From NCBI GenBank assembly GCA_948144175.1, contig CANXME010000298.1:754001-818000 (forward strand): 64,000 bases of DNA, given 5' to 3'. Positions within the stretch are counted from its first letter, which is position 1. Each line of letters opens with the position of its first letter. Below the pieces are notes generated by a model, which searched no databases, had not been told where the DNA came from, and worked only from the letters and a program-made list of their open reading frames with translations. The translations under genes were made by a program, and so were the position numbers. This document shows, piece after piece, positions 30,488 through 42,787 of this stretch. Source of the stretch: Closterium sp. NIES-65 (taxonomy: Eukaryota; Streptophyta; Zygnematophyceae; Desmidiales; Closteriaceae).

Positions 30488-33142
30488 TTATAAGGCGGCA
30501 ACGTGTGCAGGGCGGCTCAATGCGTCGGCCTTGTTTTTGTGCCCTGGCTTATACACGATGTCGTAATGGAAGTGGGTTTCGAGAAAGTCAATCCACCGGA
30601 CCTGCCGCCTAGAGAGTGTTGGTTGGGTCTTCAGGTACTTGAGACTGCAGTGGTCGGTGTAGACAGTCGTTTTTCTTCCTTCGAGATAACACCTCCATGC
30701 CTTAAATGCGTTGACGATGGCGAGGGCCTCTTTGTCATGGATGGGGTAATTAAGTTCTGCCCCGTGAAGTTTCTTACTGAGGTATGCAATGGGTTGCAGT
30801 CCCTTCCCTTGATCCTGCATGAGTACTGCGCCTACTGCTTGTTCGCTAGCATCGGCCTCAATGACATAGTCAAGTTCAGGGTCTGGCAGGATAAGGACAG
30901 GTGCGGACGTGAGGGCGGTTTTAAGTTGTTCCACAGCTTCCTGGTGCTTCGCCTCCCATTGATATGGTGTATTCTTCTTCAACAGGTTCGTTAGTGGTGC
31001 GGCAATCTTGGCGTAGTTCGGTACGAACCGGTTGTAGTAGTTGGCGAATCCAAGGAACTGTTGTAACTCCTTCACGTTCTCAGGGGTCTTCCACGTTCGC
31101 ACTGCTTCGATCTTCTTAGGATCCACGTGAACTCCTTGAGCGCTCACCATATGTCCAAGGAACTGGAATTTTTTGAGTGCAAACTCGCTCTTGGATAGTT
31201 TCACGTAGAAGCGTTCTTGTCGAAGAATTTCAAACACCCGTCGTAGATGCTCAACGTGCTGCTTGATATCTTTCGAGTAGATCAGGATATCGTCCAAATA
31301 GACCACCACGCACTCATCCAGAAGGGGCCGAAGGATGTGGTTCATTTCTGCCTGAAAAGTGGCTGGTGCGTTAGTGAGTCCGAATGGCATCACGAGATAC
31401 TCGTATGACCCGTACCGAGTTCGAAAAGCGGTTTTGTGGATAGAGTTGTCAGCCATACGAATTTGCCAGTATCCTGATCTGAGGTCGAGCTTGGAGAATA
31501 CCGTAGCACCGCGAAGTTGATCGAGTAAGTCGTCGATCCGTGGTATCGGGTATTTATTTTTTATAGTCTGTTTGTTCAAGGCTCGATAGTCGATGCACAT
31601 TCGCAGACTTCCATCTGGCTTTGGAGTGAAGAGAACTGGAGCTCCGTACGGTGAAGTCGAAGGTCGAATCAGCCCTTTCTCCAGGAGATACTCTATTTGT
31701 TTTTTCATATCGGCAAGCTCTGTCGGGCTCAGCCGGTATGGTGCTCGGAACGTTGGCTTGGATCCCGGCTCTTCTAGGATCTCGTGTTGATGTGTCCGGT
31801 ATGGCGGTAGTTGATCAGGCAAATCGTCGGGGAGAACGTCCTGGAACTCTTCAAGAATTTTTTTGTTTGCTGGAGGAAGTTCCTGGGTCTGTTTCTCTCC
31901 GTTGTCTGCCTCATTGACTATCGCTATGAATCCCGCCGTGGTCCGTTTGACGTCCTTTTCAAAGCGTGCGAGTGTCTCGACTGGAATATTTCCCGTGTCG
32001 TCCCATTGGGGAAGGCTGATTTTTCTCCCGTTGTTGGTGATGTTGGCCGTCCGGTTAACCCAGTTGATCTCGGGGTTGAACTTTTTAAGAAAGTCTCTCC
32101 CGAAGATTACGTCGAGTCCTTTGATATTTGTGACGGGGAGAGCAGGCTTCCATCGAAGGGGTCCAATCTGGAGTAGCAACCGTGTTTCCCCGTAGATAGG
32201 TAGTTTACTGCCATCCACCATCGTTGCAGAGAAGCTTGAGGACTTGATGTCACCTCCGAGTCGATCGATTGCCTTTTTGTCATAGACGCTGTGCGATGCC
32301 CCGCTGTCCACGAGTGCTTGGAGGCGCTCTCCGTTGCAGATCACCTCGAGCAGGAGTGGTGAGCGTTGCTCGGAGTACCCGAAAATAGTCTCGTTAATAG
32401 GATCATAGGGTACATCCCAATATTCAGTACATACCGTGGTTCCACTGTTTTCTTCTGGACAACTAGCTGGCCTGGGCTGCGTGGAGAAAGGCTCTTCTCC
32501 AACGCCAGGAGTGGAGGTAGTAACCGTACAAGTTGACCCTGAGGGGGTGGATCCGGTCGACGCCTGTGATCCACTGGATGCATCCTGGAGGGGTTTTCGG
32601 AGTTTCTGCAGCTTCTTTTGAACTCCCAGCTGCCTCTTCAGCTGCTTTAGCTCCATAGACTTCTTCCCTGGGGAGTGGAGAGTCGTCTTGGGCTGGTTCC
32701 GGGAGAGGACGTTGACGCCGTAAAAAGGTCTACTCCTTTCCACACTCCTTAATTTTTTCCCCAGCTCCGTAGGCACCGGTACCACTTCTTTAATTGTCTG
32801 CTTCCTCTGGAGTTCTTCCCAGAATTTATTTATGGCCCCGGACCCGCGAAAATTGCCAGTCTTCTTTAAAGCATCTTTGAAAGATAACTTTAACGAATTC
32901 TGTTTTTTTCCGGGGTCGAATTGGAGAGTTCCCATCTTGGTCGAGTCTGTTTTCGCGGAGTTTTTCTTTTCCTCGGCGAATTCCTCTGACAAATTTCGGT
33001 CAAGGGGCTTGGGATTTCGCCCTTGATTCTCCAAATCTCGCGCCCAATGCTGTCCTTCCATTTCAATTCGGTCCAGATTGCGCTGACGCTTTCGGATCTG
33101 TTTTTCCTCGCCAGCACGATCTGCAATTACTGGCGAGATCCG
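30488..33142 (-). CDS. G protease, reverse transcriptase and RNase H
   Basis: The frame is open from the slippery site at 33142; the first ATG is at 33061 (857 codons from there). A basic, Lys/Gln-rich N-terminal spacer of about 200 residues leads to the protease with [12 protein letters not shown] and the IFGRDFL flap-side motif. RT follows with [32 protein letters not shown], the catalytic [11 protein letters not shown], and [11 protein letters not shown]. RNase H has [14 protein letters not shown] and [12 protein letters not shown], ending in [10 protein letters not shown]. The TAA at 30488-30490 is in frame with the integrase and is probably a mutation. A programmed stop is possible but less likely. 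Confidence 0.94.
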   Translation of the reverse strand, partial: RISPVIADRAGEEKQIRKRQRNLDRIEMEGQHWARDLENQGRNPKPLDRNLSEEFAEEKKNSAKTDSTKMGTLQFDPGKKQNSLKLSFKDALKKTGNFRGSGAINKFWEELQRKQTIKEVVPVPTELGKKLRSVERSRPFYGVNVLSRNQPKTTLHSPGKKSMELKQLKRQLGVQKKLQKLRKPLQDASSGSQASTGSTPSGSTCTVTTSTPGVGEEPFSTQPRPASCPEENSGTTVCTEYWDVPYDPINETIFGYSEQRSPLLLEVICNGERLQALVDSGASHSVYDKKAIDRLGGDIKSSSFSATMVDGSKLPIYGETRLLLQIGPLRWKPALPVTNIKGLDVIFGRDFLKKFNPEINWVNRTANITNNGRKISLPQWDDTGNIPVETLARFEKDVKRTTAGFIAIVNEADNGEKQTQELPPANKKILEEFQDVLPDDLPDQLPPYRTHQHEILEEPGSKPTFRAPYRLSPTELADMKKQIEYLLEKGLIRPSTSPYGAPVLFTPKPDGSLRMCIDYRALNKQTIKNKYPIPRIDDLLDQLRGATVFSKLDLRSGYWQIRMADNSIHKTAFRTRYGSYEYLVMPFGLTNAPATFQAEMNHILRPLLDECVVVYLDDILIYSKDIKQHVEHLRRVFEILRQERFYVKLSKSEFALKKFQFLGHMVSAQGVHVDPKKIEAVRTWKTPENVKELQQFLGFANYYNRFVPNYAKIAAPLTNLLKKNTPYQWEAKHQEAVEQLKTALTSAPVLILPDPELDYVIEADASEQAVGAVLMQDQGKGLQPIAYLSKKLHGAELNYPIHDKEALAIVNAFKAWRCYLEGRKTTVYTDHCSLKYLKTQPTLSRRQVRWIDFLETHFHYDIVYKPGHKNKADALSRPAHVAAL

Positions 33143-34089
33143 TTTTTTGACTTTTTTTTTTTAATTTCGCCACTCCCACGAGCTCGGAATGCCGCACGTG
33201 CTGATTTCATGTGATAACAGTCGAAAATTCGATGTCCGCTTCCGCCGCAAAATTCGCACGTTGTTTTGTTTTTTGCAGGTTGTGAATTCGCGTCGAATTT
33301 GTCGACTTCCATGGGGTCGGCGATCGTGGTTGAAGCCGAGCGATCCCCTTGTCGTGATCCGACGACGTGGGGTCGTCGTGTTCCGGCGTTGACCAAGTCA
33401 AAACGCTCCGCGGCCGACACGATTTCGCTGTAGCTGCTGCAATTCGCTGCTGCAACCTGGCGCCGAATGTCGGTTTTCAGCCCCGCGATGTAGGACTGAA
33501 TTTTTTCGCCTTCGGTAATATCGGGAATGCGATTATAAAATTCCTCCATCTGCTGCGTGTATTGCGCGACACTCCCGAATTGCCTATGGTGATGTAATTT
33601 TTCGCGCGCAATATAAGTGGAATTAATCGGCTCAAAACGTTTGAGAAGGTCTACCCGGAACTGCTGCCACGTGGCTTCGCCCTGGAAAATGCTACTGTTG
33701 CTTCCGAGCCACTCGAGTGCTGGACCGCGCATCAATGTTGTCGCGAGACGAATTTTCTCGCCGTCGTACTCCGTTGTCGACCATCCGATCGCCGCGAAAT
33801 AAATTTCCATCGTCGCGAGCCACCGCCTGACGTCGGATTTTCTATCGCTAGGGTCGAACGATTCCGCCGAGCGAAGTTTCGGAACCTCGAACTGACGCTG
33901 CGACTGCTGCGAAGTCGTTGAAGCAGGAATGTTCATGGTCGAGAGGAGCCGCGTAACGCGCTGTAGTTCGTTTCGCAGCTGCTCGTTCTCCAATTGCGAC
34001 CTTTCAGTCGTCGCTCGCATCTCCGCTTCCATCTTGGCGATTTGCGCGAAGAGCTGCTGCGTAACGTCGTTGGTCGCCGACGAACCCAT
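33127..34089 (-). CDS. G gag
   Basis: 320 codons from the ATG at 34089. An acidic, Gln-rich coiled region comes first ([19 protein letters not shown]), then the retrotransposon gag domain with [18 protein letters not shown] and [12 protein letters not shown]. The zinc knuckle [14 protein letters not shown] fits CX2CX4HX4C near residue 285. The C-terminus is Lys-rich. An upstream in-frame extension starts only at non-ATG codons inside the primer site, so the ATG is preferred. It forms the particle and binds RNA. Confidence 0.93.
   Translation of the reverse strand: MGSSATNDVTQQLFAQIAKMEAEMRATTERSQLENEQLRNELQRVTRLLSTMNIPASTTSQQSQRQFEVPKLRSAESFDPSDRKSDVRRWLATMEIYFAAIGWSTTEYDGEKIRLATTLMRGPALEWLGSNSSIFQGEATWQQFRVDLLKRFEPINSTYIAREKLHHHRQFGSVAQYTQQMEEFYNRIPDITEGEKIQSYIAGLKTDIRRQVAAANCSSYSEIVSAAERFDLVNAGTRRPHVVGSRQGDRSASTTIADPMEVDKFDANSQPAKNKTTCEFCGGSGHRIFDCYHMKSARAAFRARGSGEIKKKKSKNGSRQ
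33142..33162 (-). promoter_or_regulatory. -1 frameshift site between gag and pol of G
   Basis: In the gag frame the sequence TCA AAA AAC puts the classic slippery heptamer A-AAA-AAC at 33148-33142. The gag stop TAA follows at 33129-33127. Sliding back one base enters the pol frame, which is open from exactly this point. An 11-A run at 33162-33152 just before it could also cause slippage. Confidence 0.75.
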
Positions 34090-34252
34090 CCTGTTCAAGA
34101 ACCACGCGAGGGGGTTAATTCGAAAAGCGCGGAACTGGTACTTACCAGAAATCGGCGTCGAATTAGTCGCCCCCGGCGGTCTTTCGAGGCGATTTTCTCC
34201 CGACCGCTGCTTAGCCGAGAGTCGTCGAGTGAGAACGGCTCTGATTACCAAG

Positions 34253-34654
34253 TGTCACAGGATCGAATTCTCAATCGAAACTTGTCACTAAAACTGGATA
34301 CAAGGCTTATTTATACTCAGAAAGTACAAGGATAAACGAGATAAAACGAACCTTCGGGAACACACCCTTCCCGATACTACAATCACAAGTGCGCATAAGC
34401 ACGCAAGGCTATTGGCACTTGGGATTACGCCCAGATTACACCGTATACACCACTGTCGGCGTTGTCGGTGGCGTATAATAAGTGTGTCGGTGGGAAAAGT
34501 ATAAAATAAGAGAAATAAATAGAAGGCTCTAGAAAATAGAATAGTAGGCCGATTAAGATGAGATAAAGACCAAAATAAAGAGGAGAAAAGGGAGAATAGG
34601 ATAACCGAAAAATATAATAGTGAGAAAATATTATAACGGGGACGTCCTCTCACA
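34253..34654 (-). repeat. 5' LTR of G with TATA box
   Basis: 402 bp. TATAAATA at 34315-34308 lies 55 bases from the LTR end, so transcription probably starts some 25-30 bases before the primer site, giving a very short R-U5. The upstream half is AT-rich with CTCACTATTATATT-like text. Confidence 0.9.
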
Positions 34655-34659
34655 GTCCC

Positions 34660-37600
34660 GGCTGGACCTCCTCGGCGTCCCCTCCATCGTTGCCGCTGCC
34701 CTCGACGTCCTGCTGCTCCTCAGCCGGCGTCCCAGCCGACTTCTCCCCTATGGTCGGCTCCCCTGCCGACTGCCCGGTCGCCGACTGCTCCTTGGTCGGC
34801 GTCATTGCTGCCTGCTCCTCTGTCGGCCGCTGGTCCTCGACCTGCTTCTCGACCTGTTCCTCCCCTGTCGACGTCGACTGCAAGCCCACGTCTACCTGCC
34901 GCTCGTCACGTCGGCCACCGGCGATGCACTTGGCCAAAGGCAGCGTCGCACTACTCCCCTCATCGCCGGAGGCCGACACCGAGGTCAGCCGACGCAGATC
35001 GACCACGAGGGGAGGGGCGGGGTTCGCAGGAGGAGGGGCAGGTGGGCGGACGTCCTCGACGTCCAGGACAGGGAGCTCACCGATCTCGGCAAGCAGAGGC
35101 AGCGTCGTCGACGAGGTGTCAGAGGGCGGAGCGGGCAACGAGCGGCCGGACACCGACCCGTACTCCGTCTTCCACTCGGTCAGCGACATCTCTTCGTAAA
35201 ACACCACGTCCGACGTGGTGACCACCCGGTCGGTGTCGACGTCGAGGAGCTCCCAGCCCTTACTCGGCGTCGACACACCAAGGTGCAGACCCCACTTTGC
35301 CTTCGGCTGCAGCTTCCCACCACGCTGCTGCTCGGGGACCAAGAACTGCGCCATGCAGCCCCACACCCGTGCCAGAGACAAGTCGGGCTTCTTCCCAGTC
35401 AGCAGCTGGTACGGCGTCGTCCCCGGCGGCAGCGTCGACCTCTCGAGGCAGTTGCGGACCCAGACGGCCTGCCGCAGAGCGAGGTGCCACCAGTGGTGTT
35501 GCACACCCATGTGCAGCAGCATTGTCCGCACCGACTCCACCACCGTCCTCATCTCCCGCTCCGCCATGCCGTTTTGCTGCGGGGTGTATGGGCAGGTCAG
35601 GTCGTGGACGATCCCCTTGCCGTTCACGAAGTCGGTGAACTGCTTCCCGAGGAACTCCCCTCCCCGGTCAGAGCGCAGCATCAGCACCGACTTCTTCGTC
35701 TGCCGCTCAACCACCGCCAGCCACTGCACGAACACCGGCAACGCATCTGACTTCTTGGCGACCGGCTTCACCCACACATAGCGGGTCTTGCGGTCCTTCA
35801 GCAGCAAGAAGTATAGGCTGCCATCCTTGGCAGCCACGCGGAATGGCCCGCACAGGTCGATGTGCACGACGGCCAGCACATCGTCGGCGTCGGAGCCTTG
35901 GTCGGGGAAGGTGTGCCGCGCCAGCTTCCCGCCGACGCACGAGACACACGGGGAGTCAGCACCCTGCGCCGACTTGAGGTCCAGCCCAATGGCGACCTCG
36001 TTCTTCGCCGAGCTCCGTATGGTGTCCATGCCGACATGTGCAAGCCTCACATGCATTCGGTCCGGCGTCGACTTCGTCTTCGAGACGATCGCCCGCAGGG
36101 CCACAACCTCCGGCGTGGTCGACGTCGACCTCGTTGGGCAGGGACGCAGGTCGGTACAGAGGACACGCCCGGAGTACGTCGCCCGTCCGAGCACCTCTCC
36201 CGTTGCCGAGACGAGCAGCATCCCGTCGCCGTCTTGTTGCAGCTTCACACCGTGCTCCTTCAGCTGGCCGGACGACAGCAAGTTCGCCCGCACGCCCGGG
36301 ACGTACAGCACATCGGGGATGAGCACCTGCTTCCCGGCCTCCCCTTGCAGGGCGACGGTGCCGCGGCCCTGGACATCCTGCAGCGCCCCATTGAAACCGC
36401 GCACGTGCTTGATGAAGCCTCTCGGCTGCATGTCGACGAAGGCTTCCTTCGTCCCCATCAGGTGGTGGGAGCACCCGCTGTCAAGCAGGACCACCGCCGG
36501 GTTCGCCTACACAGCTGCCGCCACCGCCTGGAAGTCCTCCCCAGCCTCCGGCGCCAACGAGATGGTCGGCTCCACGACGCCGACCAGTGAGCACGATGCC
36601 GTCTTGTCGTCCCGCGCCTTGCCGCCAGCAGGGGAGTCGGCGTCCTTCGCCGAAGTCGACGTCTTGGTCGACTGCTTCTCCTTGCGCTGCTTGGTTCCTC
36701 CTCGACGAGGACGGCGACTGTCAGACCTCCCGCGGCCTCCCTTGGTGTCGTCGTCATCGGAGTCACTGTGGTCGGGGCACTCGAAGGAGAGGTGGTCGGG
36801 GTCGCCGCACAGCCAGCACTCCCGTCGTCGACCTCCTCCTCCTCGACCGCTGTTCTTGGTCGACTTCTTCTTGTCGACCTCCTTGGCCGACTTCCAGCCA
36901 CCGCTCCCGCCGCCACCAGGCTGTCCGCGCTCTCCTGGTCGGCCTCCTTGCTTCGCCGGGGCGACGAAGTTGGCCTGCGCCAAGAGTTCCTGCGATCGCT
37001 CAGCCTCCTGCATCGCCTCGTCCTGCAGGATGTACGAGGTCAAGTTGTCCTCGTTGAGCGTCGCCCTCGTGCTCGGCGCCATGGACAGCCTCTTCAGGAG
37101 GTTGTAGCTGCTCGAGAGTCCCTTCATGACATGGGTGATGTACGACGCCGTGGAGTACTGCGCGCCGGCCATCCTGATGGTGGCGAGAATTCGCCGGGCT
37201 CGGTTGCAGTAGTCGGTCGCTGTCTCATCGTCACCCATACGCAGGTGCGTCAGCTTTCCCTCCAGCTGGGCGATGAACAGGTCGTCAGTGACCTGGTACG
37301 TCGACTCGATGAAGTGCCACGCCCGGTGGCCGGCGTCGATGTACTCCCGGCACCACTTTAAGGCGATCTGCACGCCCGGCGAGCAGCACCGCGAGATGAC
37401 CGTGAAGGTCAACAGCTGCACGGCGCGAAACTCCGCTCGCAAGTCGGGGTGGTGCTCTCCAGGTGTTGCCACGGTACCTCGGGCGAAGCCGATCAGCCCG
37501 GCCATCTCCAGCTGGGGCTCGATAGCTTCTTTCCAGGTGAGAATGTCGGGTCGACCGACCAGTGGGGGGGTGACCAAGATCCTGTCCGGCGTGAACTTGA

Positions 37601-38030
37601 AGTAGCCGTAGCTCGGCGCAATTCCACCTGCTGTCACCAAGGACGCCGACATCGGCGACAGCCCACTCCGTCGACCTCCGACGTCACCCTCCGAGGAGCC
37701 TGCAGCCGCCGACGACTGCATCCCTCGCGTCTGAACGCCGCCGACTTCACCGGCGTGTATCACACCTCTCTGCCTCGACGTGCCTCCAGCACTGCTGCCG
37801 ACCTGACCACCACCGGCGTTGACGCCCAAGTCGACGCCGCCTTCGTTGTTCACCGGACGAGGGGATGCAGGTCGAGACGGGTGCTCCGTCGCCCACGTGG
37901 AGCGGAGTCCAGCCTCGACGACCGCCCAGGGCAGGTCGCCATACTCATTGGCCTCATGCTTCCTCCTCGCGTTCTCCAACCGTGCCTCCAGGGTGTCCAC
38001 CACCCCCGCGTCACCTACGGCTCCTACCAT
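34660..38030 (-). CDS. C2 gag, protease and integrase
   Basis: ATG 38030 opens MVGAVGDAGVVDTLEARLEN. A Copia-type gag (GYFKFTPDRI, LTWKEAIEPQLEMAGL, LTHLRMGDDETATDYC) leads to the zinc knuckle CWLCGDPDHLSFEC near residues 404-417. A TAG at 36507-36509 precedes the protease motif LLDSGCSHHLMG. Then follow HVRLAHVGMDTI, PCVSCVGGK, and the integrase triad in HIDLCGPF, LRSDRGGEF and NGMAEREM. Its acidic and Pro-rich linker is cut by element G. It is complete except for the one stop. Confidence 0.92.
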
Positions 38031-38118
38031 CGTGACTACCGCACAGTTGCCGGCCTCTAACCACGAAATAGGTAAGTGGTGTCTACGTCGACCTGACTGA
38101 AAGGTAAGTCGTGTGCCG

Positions 38119-38136
38119 TCCACGCTCACCGCACCA
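38119..38136 (-). other. Primer-binding site of C2 (tRNA-Phe)
   Basis: The plus strand TCCACGCTCACCGCACCA equals the 3' end of plant tRNA-Phe including CCA, so the minus-strand element has an 18-nt perfect primer site directly beside its LTR. C1 has the same site with a longer match. Confidence 0.85.
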
Positions 38137-39144
38137 TGCGGAGATAACTACTACAACGGGAGCTTAGAGTACTGGCTAGGCACGTGTGCTCGTGTGATGT
38201 CTGCGTTCGTTGGTCCTTAGACGTTTCCTAGTGCTCACACTGCTTGCTGGTTCACGGGGTAATTTGGCAAGAGTTTCACTAAGGAAAGATCACAACAATG
38301 GTACAATGAAGTTGGCAATACAAGACTACATCAGAGCTAGCACTCAGGTTGGTCAACTACCAGCACAGCATGGTCGACCGTGTTCCAGCACAACTTGGTC
38401 GACCGCGCTCCAGCAGTGCAAAGTTGACAGCCTGCCAACGCTCCAGGTCGACGGTATGCCAGCAGTGCACCCGCTTTGCAGATGCGTGCAGATGATTGGT
38501 ATACCGAGCCTCATCACCTGCACAGCACACACACACCACGTCAGCCTCGGGCTGACGGCTGCCTCTGATCCGCCACGTCGACCTCGGGATACCACCACTG
38601 AGGTCGATCTCGCCAACTTCGCCTGGGCGACCGTCGCACTCCTCCGCAGCACTTCGTCACCCAGGTAACGTGGTCGACCGGGCAACCACATCGACCAGCA
38701 ACTCCCGTACGTGTCCGTCGACCTCCCAAGTCGACGACCACCTCGTTGTCGACCTCACCGGGTCGACCATGCCCCTCGGTCAACGACCATGTCGCTCGAC
38801 GCCCGACTGCTCAACGACCGACTGCTCGACGACCGACTGCTCCTTCGTCGACCACCGGGTCTAGTCGACCACCCGCAGGTCGACCAGCACATCAGCCGAC
38901 CACCGAAGTCGGCTTCCCAAGTCGACGTCATCAAGTTGACGTCCTCCGCAGGTCGACGCCTAAGTCAACCTCCCTGAAGTCGGCGCCACCCTGAAGTCGG
39001 CGCCCGTGCAGTGATCCCCGTGCAGGTCGACCTCCTCGTCGACCAGCTCGCCCACTGCTGCAGGTCGGCTGCTCCCCTAACACCCGACCACCACGTCGGG
39101 TCCGCCCAAGCGTGGACGGGGCCAGCATACAACTCCCGTTGACA
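38137..39144 (-). repeat. 5' LTR of C2
   Basis: 1008 bp. I count 16 GTCGAC hexamers in it. Compared with the 3' copy it has one more unit of a 15-bp CGACGACCGACTGCT-type repeat. Confidence 0.93.
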
Positions 39145-39646
39145 ATTGCAGCCCAACGGTCGCTGTTTGGCCAAGATACTTGGACACCCTCATTCCAGCT
39201 GCTACCTGCTCCTCATTAGGGCATTGCACAACCCTAGCCAGCTGCCCGGTAGCAAACGCGACGTCCGGTCGGGTGTTTACCGCCGCATACATGAGGCTGC
39301 CCACCAACGAGTGAAATCGGCGCCTCTCCTCTTCTCCAACGCTCTCCTCCTCTGGCCCCTTCACACACTTGAACCCAGAGGGAAAGGGAGTAGCCACATG
39401 ACCTTCACTCTGGCCGAAGTTGGCAGCCAACGCCTCCAGGTACTTCCGTTGGTGCACTCGCATGCTCCGCTTCTCCACGTCTCGTTCGATGCGGAGCCCA
39501 AGGTAGAAGTTCACGTCACCAAGGGACTTGCACTTGAACTTGTCATGCAGCTTCAGCATCACCTCCTTCACAAGGTCAGAGGAGGGTGAGAATATGAGAA
39601 TGTCATCCACATAAACCACCATGAAGCCTCTGCTCCCCCTCGCCAA
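39145..39646 (-). pseudogene. D reverse transcriptase, second half
   Basis: Contains the catalytic motif GFMVVYVDDILIFS, then FYLGLRIERD and GSLMYAAVNTRPDVAFA, and stops being D sequence at the C2 boundary. A frameshift near 39640 separates it from the first half. The Asp pair is present. Confidence 0.9.
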
Positions 39647-41700
39647 GCATGAACAAGGAGTGATCGGCCGTTGAGGGAGTGAAGCCGATCTCCTCCAACA
39701 CTTCGCGCAGCTTCATGTACCATTGCCTAGGGGCCTGCTTCAGCCCATAGAGGGCCTTCTTCAGCTTCCACACTCTGCCACTACCATCATCAAACCCCTC
39801 TGGCTGTGCCATAAAAATCTCCTCCTCAAGGATGCCGTTAAGGAATGCCGTCACAATGTCCATTTGCTTCACCACCCATCCTTTGATGGCGGCTCCCGCG
39901 AATAGGGTTCGCAGCGTCGTCGGCTTCACCACAGGGGCAAACAGCTCCTTGAAGTCCACCTTCTCCTTCTGCTGGTACCCCTTGGCTACAAGCCTAGACT
40001 TGTAACGCTCGATCTTGCCGTCGGCATCCGACTTGATTTTGAAGAGCCACTTGGTCGTTATCGCCGTACGCCCCTCCGGTAGCTCCACCAATTCAAACGT
40101 GTCATTCTCCTCGATGCTCTTCAGCTCACTCTCCAAAGCCTTCTTCCACTCCTCAGCATCACTACTCTCCAAAGCCTCCTTGAGAGTTGCTGGTTCTCCC
40201 GGCATCTCCACCGGAGAGAAGAACGCGAAGGCACACTCCTCGTAGTCACTCTCCTCATCGTCTCCGACCATCATTGCCGCTCCGGCCAGGGCTGTCTTGC
40301 CTTGCTTTCCAAGTGCATCATAGGTCAGCCTATTAGGGGGTTGAACTCTCCTCTTCCCCCTTCCTTCCTCCTCAGCTGCAGCGACTTGGAGGCCTTGGCG
40401 TTGCTGCGGTGTGGCTCGATTCCGTGGAGCACTCATGGTACGGGAAGGGAGTGACGGTGCACGCTCACTCACTTGCTGCACCTCCTCCTCTTCTTCCTCT
40501 GCATCAGTGGCCTCCTCTCCCCCTTTCACAAGGGAGGATTGCCTCGTGGTTGTGCTGCCGCTGCTCAGCTCCAAAGGCAGCTCCACATGCTCCAAACCGG
40601 AACTCTTCACCTCCCCAAACCGCACGCCTATCTTCGCCTCATTCTCCGCCTTCCAATCCTTGTACATGAAGTTCTCCATGAACTTGCAGTCCCTGCTCAC
40701 CAAGAACTTCTTGGTGAATGGGTCCCAAAGAAGCCATCCCTTGCTGTTTTGAGCCATGCCCAAGTGCACGGCCCACACCGCCTTGGCACCAAGCTTGTTG
40801 TGCCGAAGATGCTTAGGCACAAGCGCCATGCACATGCACCCGAACACCCGAAGCATATCCACCTTTGGCTTCCTTCCTAGCCACTCCACATAGGGCACCC
40901 ATTTGTCTGCTCCCACATGAGTCAAGGCTCTGTTCTTGGCCACACATGCGCTCCGCACCGCATCAGGCCAGAAATAGTCGGGTAGCCCGGCTTCAATGAG
41001 CAACCCGCGTGCCGCCTCCGTGATTGTGCGGTTCGCTCGCTCAGCGATGCCGTTCATTGCAGGGGAGTATGGCATGGTGAGGGAGTGTCGAATACCATTC
41101 TTCTTCAGCCACAACCCAAACTCCTTGCTCAGGAACTCTCCCCCTCGATCGGTGCGGATTGACTTGACTAGACGGTCTTGTTGCCGCTCCACCATCGGGA
41201 ACCAATCCGCCTTCAACGTTTCAGCCACGTCGCTCTTCTTGGCCAGCACGTACACCCAAGTCATACGGGTGTAGGCGTCAACAATAGTGAGGAAGTACTC
41301 AGCTCCAGCAGCTCCAAGCTTCAGGGGGCCCACCACGTCCATCACCACCTCATCAAGTGGTGCCTTAGCCGTTGCCTCCGAACTAGAGAATGGGAAACGG
41401 GTGAACTTGGCTTGCATGCACGTCGGGCAGCCAAGTACCTCATCGGGCTCCCCCTTCACACGTATGCCAGCAACCATCTCATTCTTCACTAGCTACTGCA
41501 AGATGGGCAGGGCCACATGCCCCATGCGCCGATGCAAGGTGAGCCAATCACACTCCCCCGTAGCCGAAGTTGGATTGGAGAATGCCGCGCTCGCAATAGC
41601 GCCCCACATACTCTCTCCGTAGTCCTCCTCCGCTGTTGCCTCGGGGTTCTCCTCACCCTTTTGCTGCTCCTTGGTTGCTGCACCACTCTCCTTAGGTTCA
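39603..41700 (-). pseudogene. D integrase and reverse transcriptase, first half
   Basis: After an in-frame TAG near 41493 the frame runs 628 codons. The pre-integrase ends in CPTCMQAKF. The integrase triad is in VVMDVVGP, SIRTDRGGEF and NGIAERANR. An acidic linker (DAEEEEEEVQQ) and RVQPPNRLTY precede the RT, with TKWLFKIK, SRLVAKGYQQKEKVDF, MDIVTAFLNG and LYGLKQAPRQWY. It ends in a shifted frame before the catalytic motif. Confidence 0.92.
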
Positions 41701-42787
41701 CTGAACTTGCTGGTCCCTCCAAGATTGCACTCTTGGACTCCTTCTCCTTAGCGCGACCGTCCGCGCAATCGCCGCTACCAACCGCTCCACCTTTAGTGCT
41801 AACGCTTGCTGCCACTTGCCTCTCCTTAGGCATTGGGACCACAGGGATCTGCCACATCTCGTTGTAGACATCTCTGTCCTCATGAAGGTCCCAAAGAATC
41901 CGATCGCCAAGCCTTGCGGTGTAGGTCTTGGCTCCCTTCGAGTTAGTGTCCATGCCGGCCTTTGCCAACCGCCGCACGGAAATCAGGTTTGCAGCAAGGC
42001 TGGGCACCCAAAGCACGTTCTTGAGGCCCACCATCTTCCCATCAGCACCCTTGAACATGGCCTTCCCCATGCCTTTCACCTCTGCTCGCTGCCCCAAAGC
42101 CGATGTGACATGCTTCACCGGTGACGGCTCGAGTTCGGTGAGCAAGTCCGGGCGAGGTGTCATGCTATAGGTAGCGCCACTATCAATCACCCAATAGTCC
42201 AGGGGGTGTAGGGTCACCTTCCCCACAGCTGCTGGCTCCTCAAAGCCTTCATCCTTCTCTGGACCAGCCGGTACTTGCGTCAACACGAAGTAGAATAGAC
42301 CCGGGTATCGATCGTCGCTCGGGTCCTTGTCATTGTCTCCGCTCTTCATGTTTGCAGCTCCGCCACCGCGACCGCCACGGCCTCCACGGCCTCTTCCTCT
42401 CCCTCCTCCTGCTCCTCTACCCTCTTGGCCTTGAGCAGGGGTCCAACCATCAGGGAGTTTGTAGCAGTCGCGCCACATGTGTCTGCTCTTGTGGCAATAG
42501 TGACACTCGCCGTCGAATCGGCCGCGACCGCGTCCGTAGTTCTTCTCGTCGCTGCCGTAACCGCCACTCCCACGGCCTCCGCCGAAGATGCTGCCACCAA
42601 ACCTTCCTCCCCCTCGTCCTCTGCCTCTTCCTCGACCATATCCACGGCCGATGCTCACTGCCCCAGCGCCATCCGCACTCGCCAATTCACGGCGGCGGAA
42701 ATCCTCTTGAAGGATAGCTCGCTTCACGTCTTCAAGCGAGAGGCGGGGCAAGTCACGATTAAGGTTGATGATGAGCGAGGACCATGA
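41700..42787 (-). pseudogene. D gag C-terminus and protease
   Basis: Same frame as the gag start but after a stop. It has LSLEDVKRAILQEDFRRRE, an RG/GGR-rich stretch with GYGRGRGRGRGGGRF, a zinc knuckle CHYCHKSRHMWRDC (CX2CX4HX4C), a second glycine-rich stretch, then the protease motif YWVIDSGATYSM and GLKNVLWVPSLAANLIS. A frameshift near 41700 leads into the pre-integrase part. Confidence 0.9.

Larger units (their letters stand above)
28618..34654 (-). mobile_element. Element G: chromovirus Ty3/gypsy, inserted in the pol of C2
   Basis: A 6037-bp element with two 402-bp LTRs (28618-29019 and 34253-34654) differing at about three positions, the youngest insertion of the stack. The target duplication GTCCC is at 28613-28617 and 34655-34659. 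Order on the minus strand is gag, protease, RT, RNase H, integrase, chromodomain, the Ty3/gypsy order. Gag and pol are in different frames with a slippery site between. Only one in-frame stop, between RNase H and integrase, breaks pol. Its primer site at 34237-34250 is the initiator-Met type with one inserted base, two bases from the LTR. Its PPT is the G-rich tract at about 29020-29036. Confidence 0.95.
25717..39144 (-). mobile_element. Element C2: nearly intact Ty1/copia, inserted in the pol of D
   Basis: LTRs 25717-26709 (993 bp) and 38137-39144 (1008 bp), differing by an indel in a short tandem repeat and about 14 substitutions. The target duplication is ATTGC at 25712-25716 and 39145-39149. 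One polyprotein frame of about 1715 codons runs from ATG 38030 to 26841 when element G and its duplication (6042 bp, a multiple of three) are removed, with a single TAG at 36507-36509. It is the best preserved copia element of the window. Confidence 0.94.
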
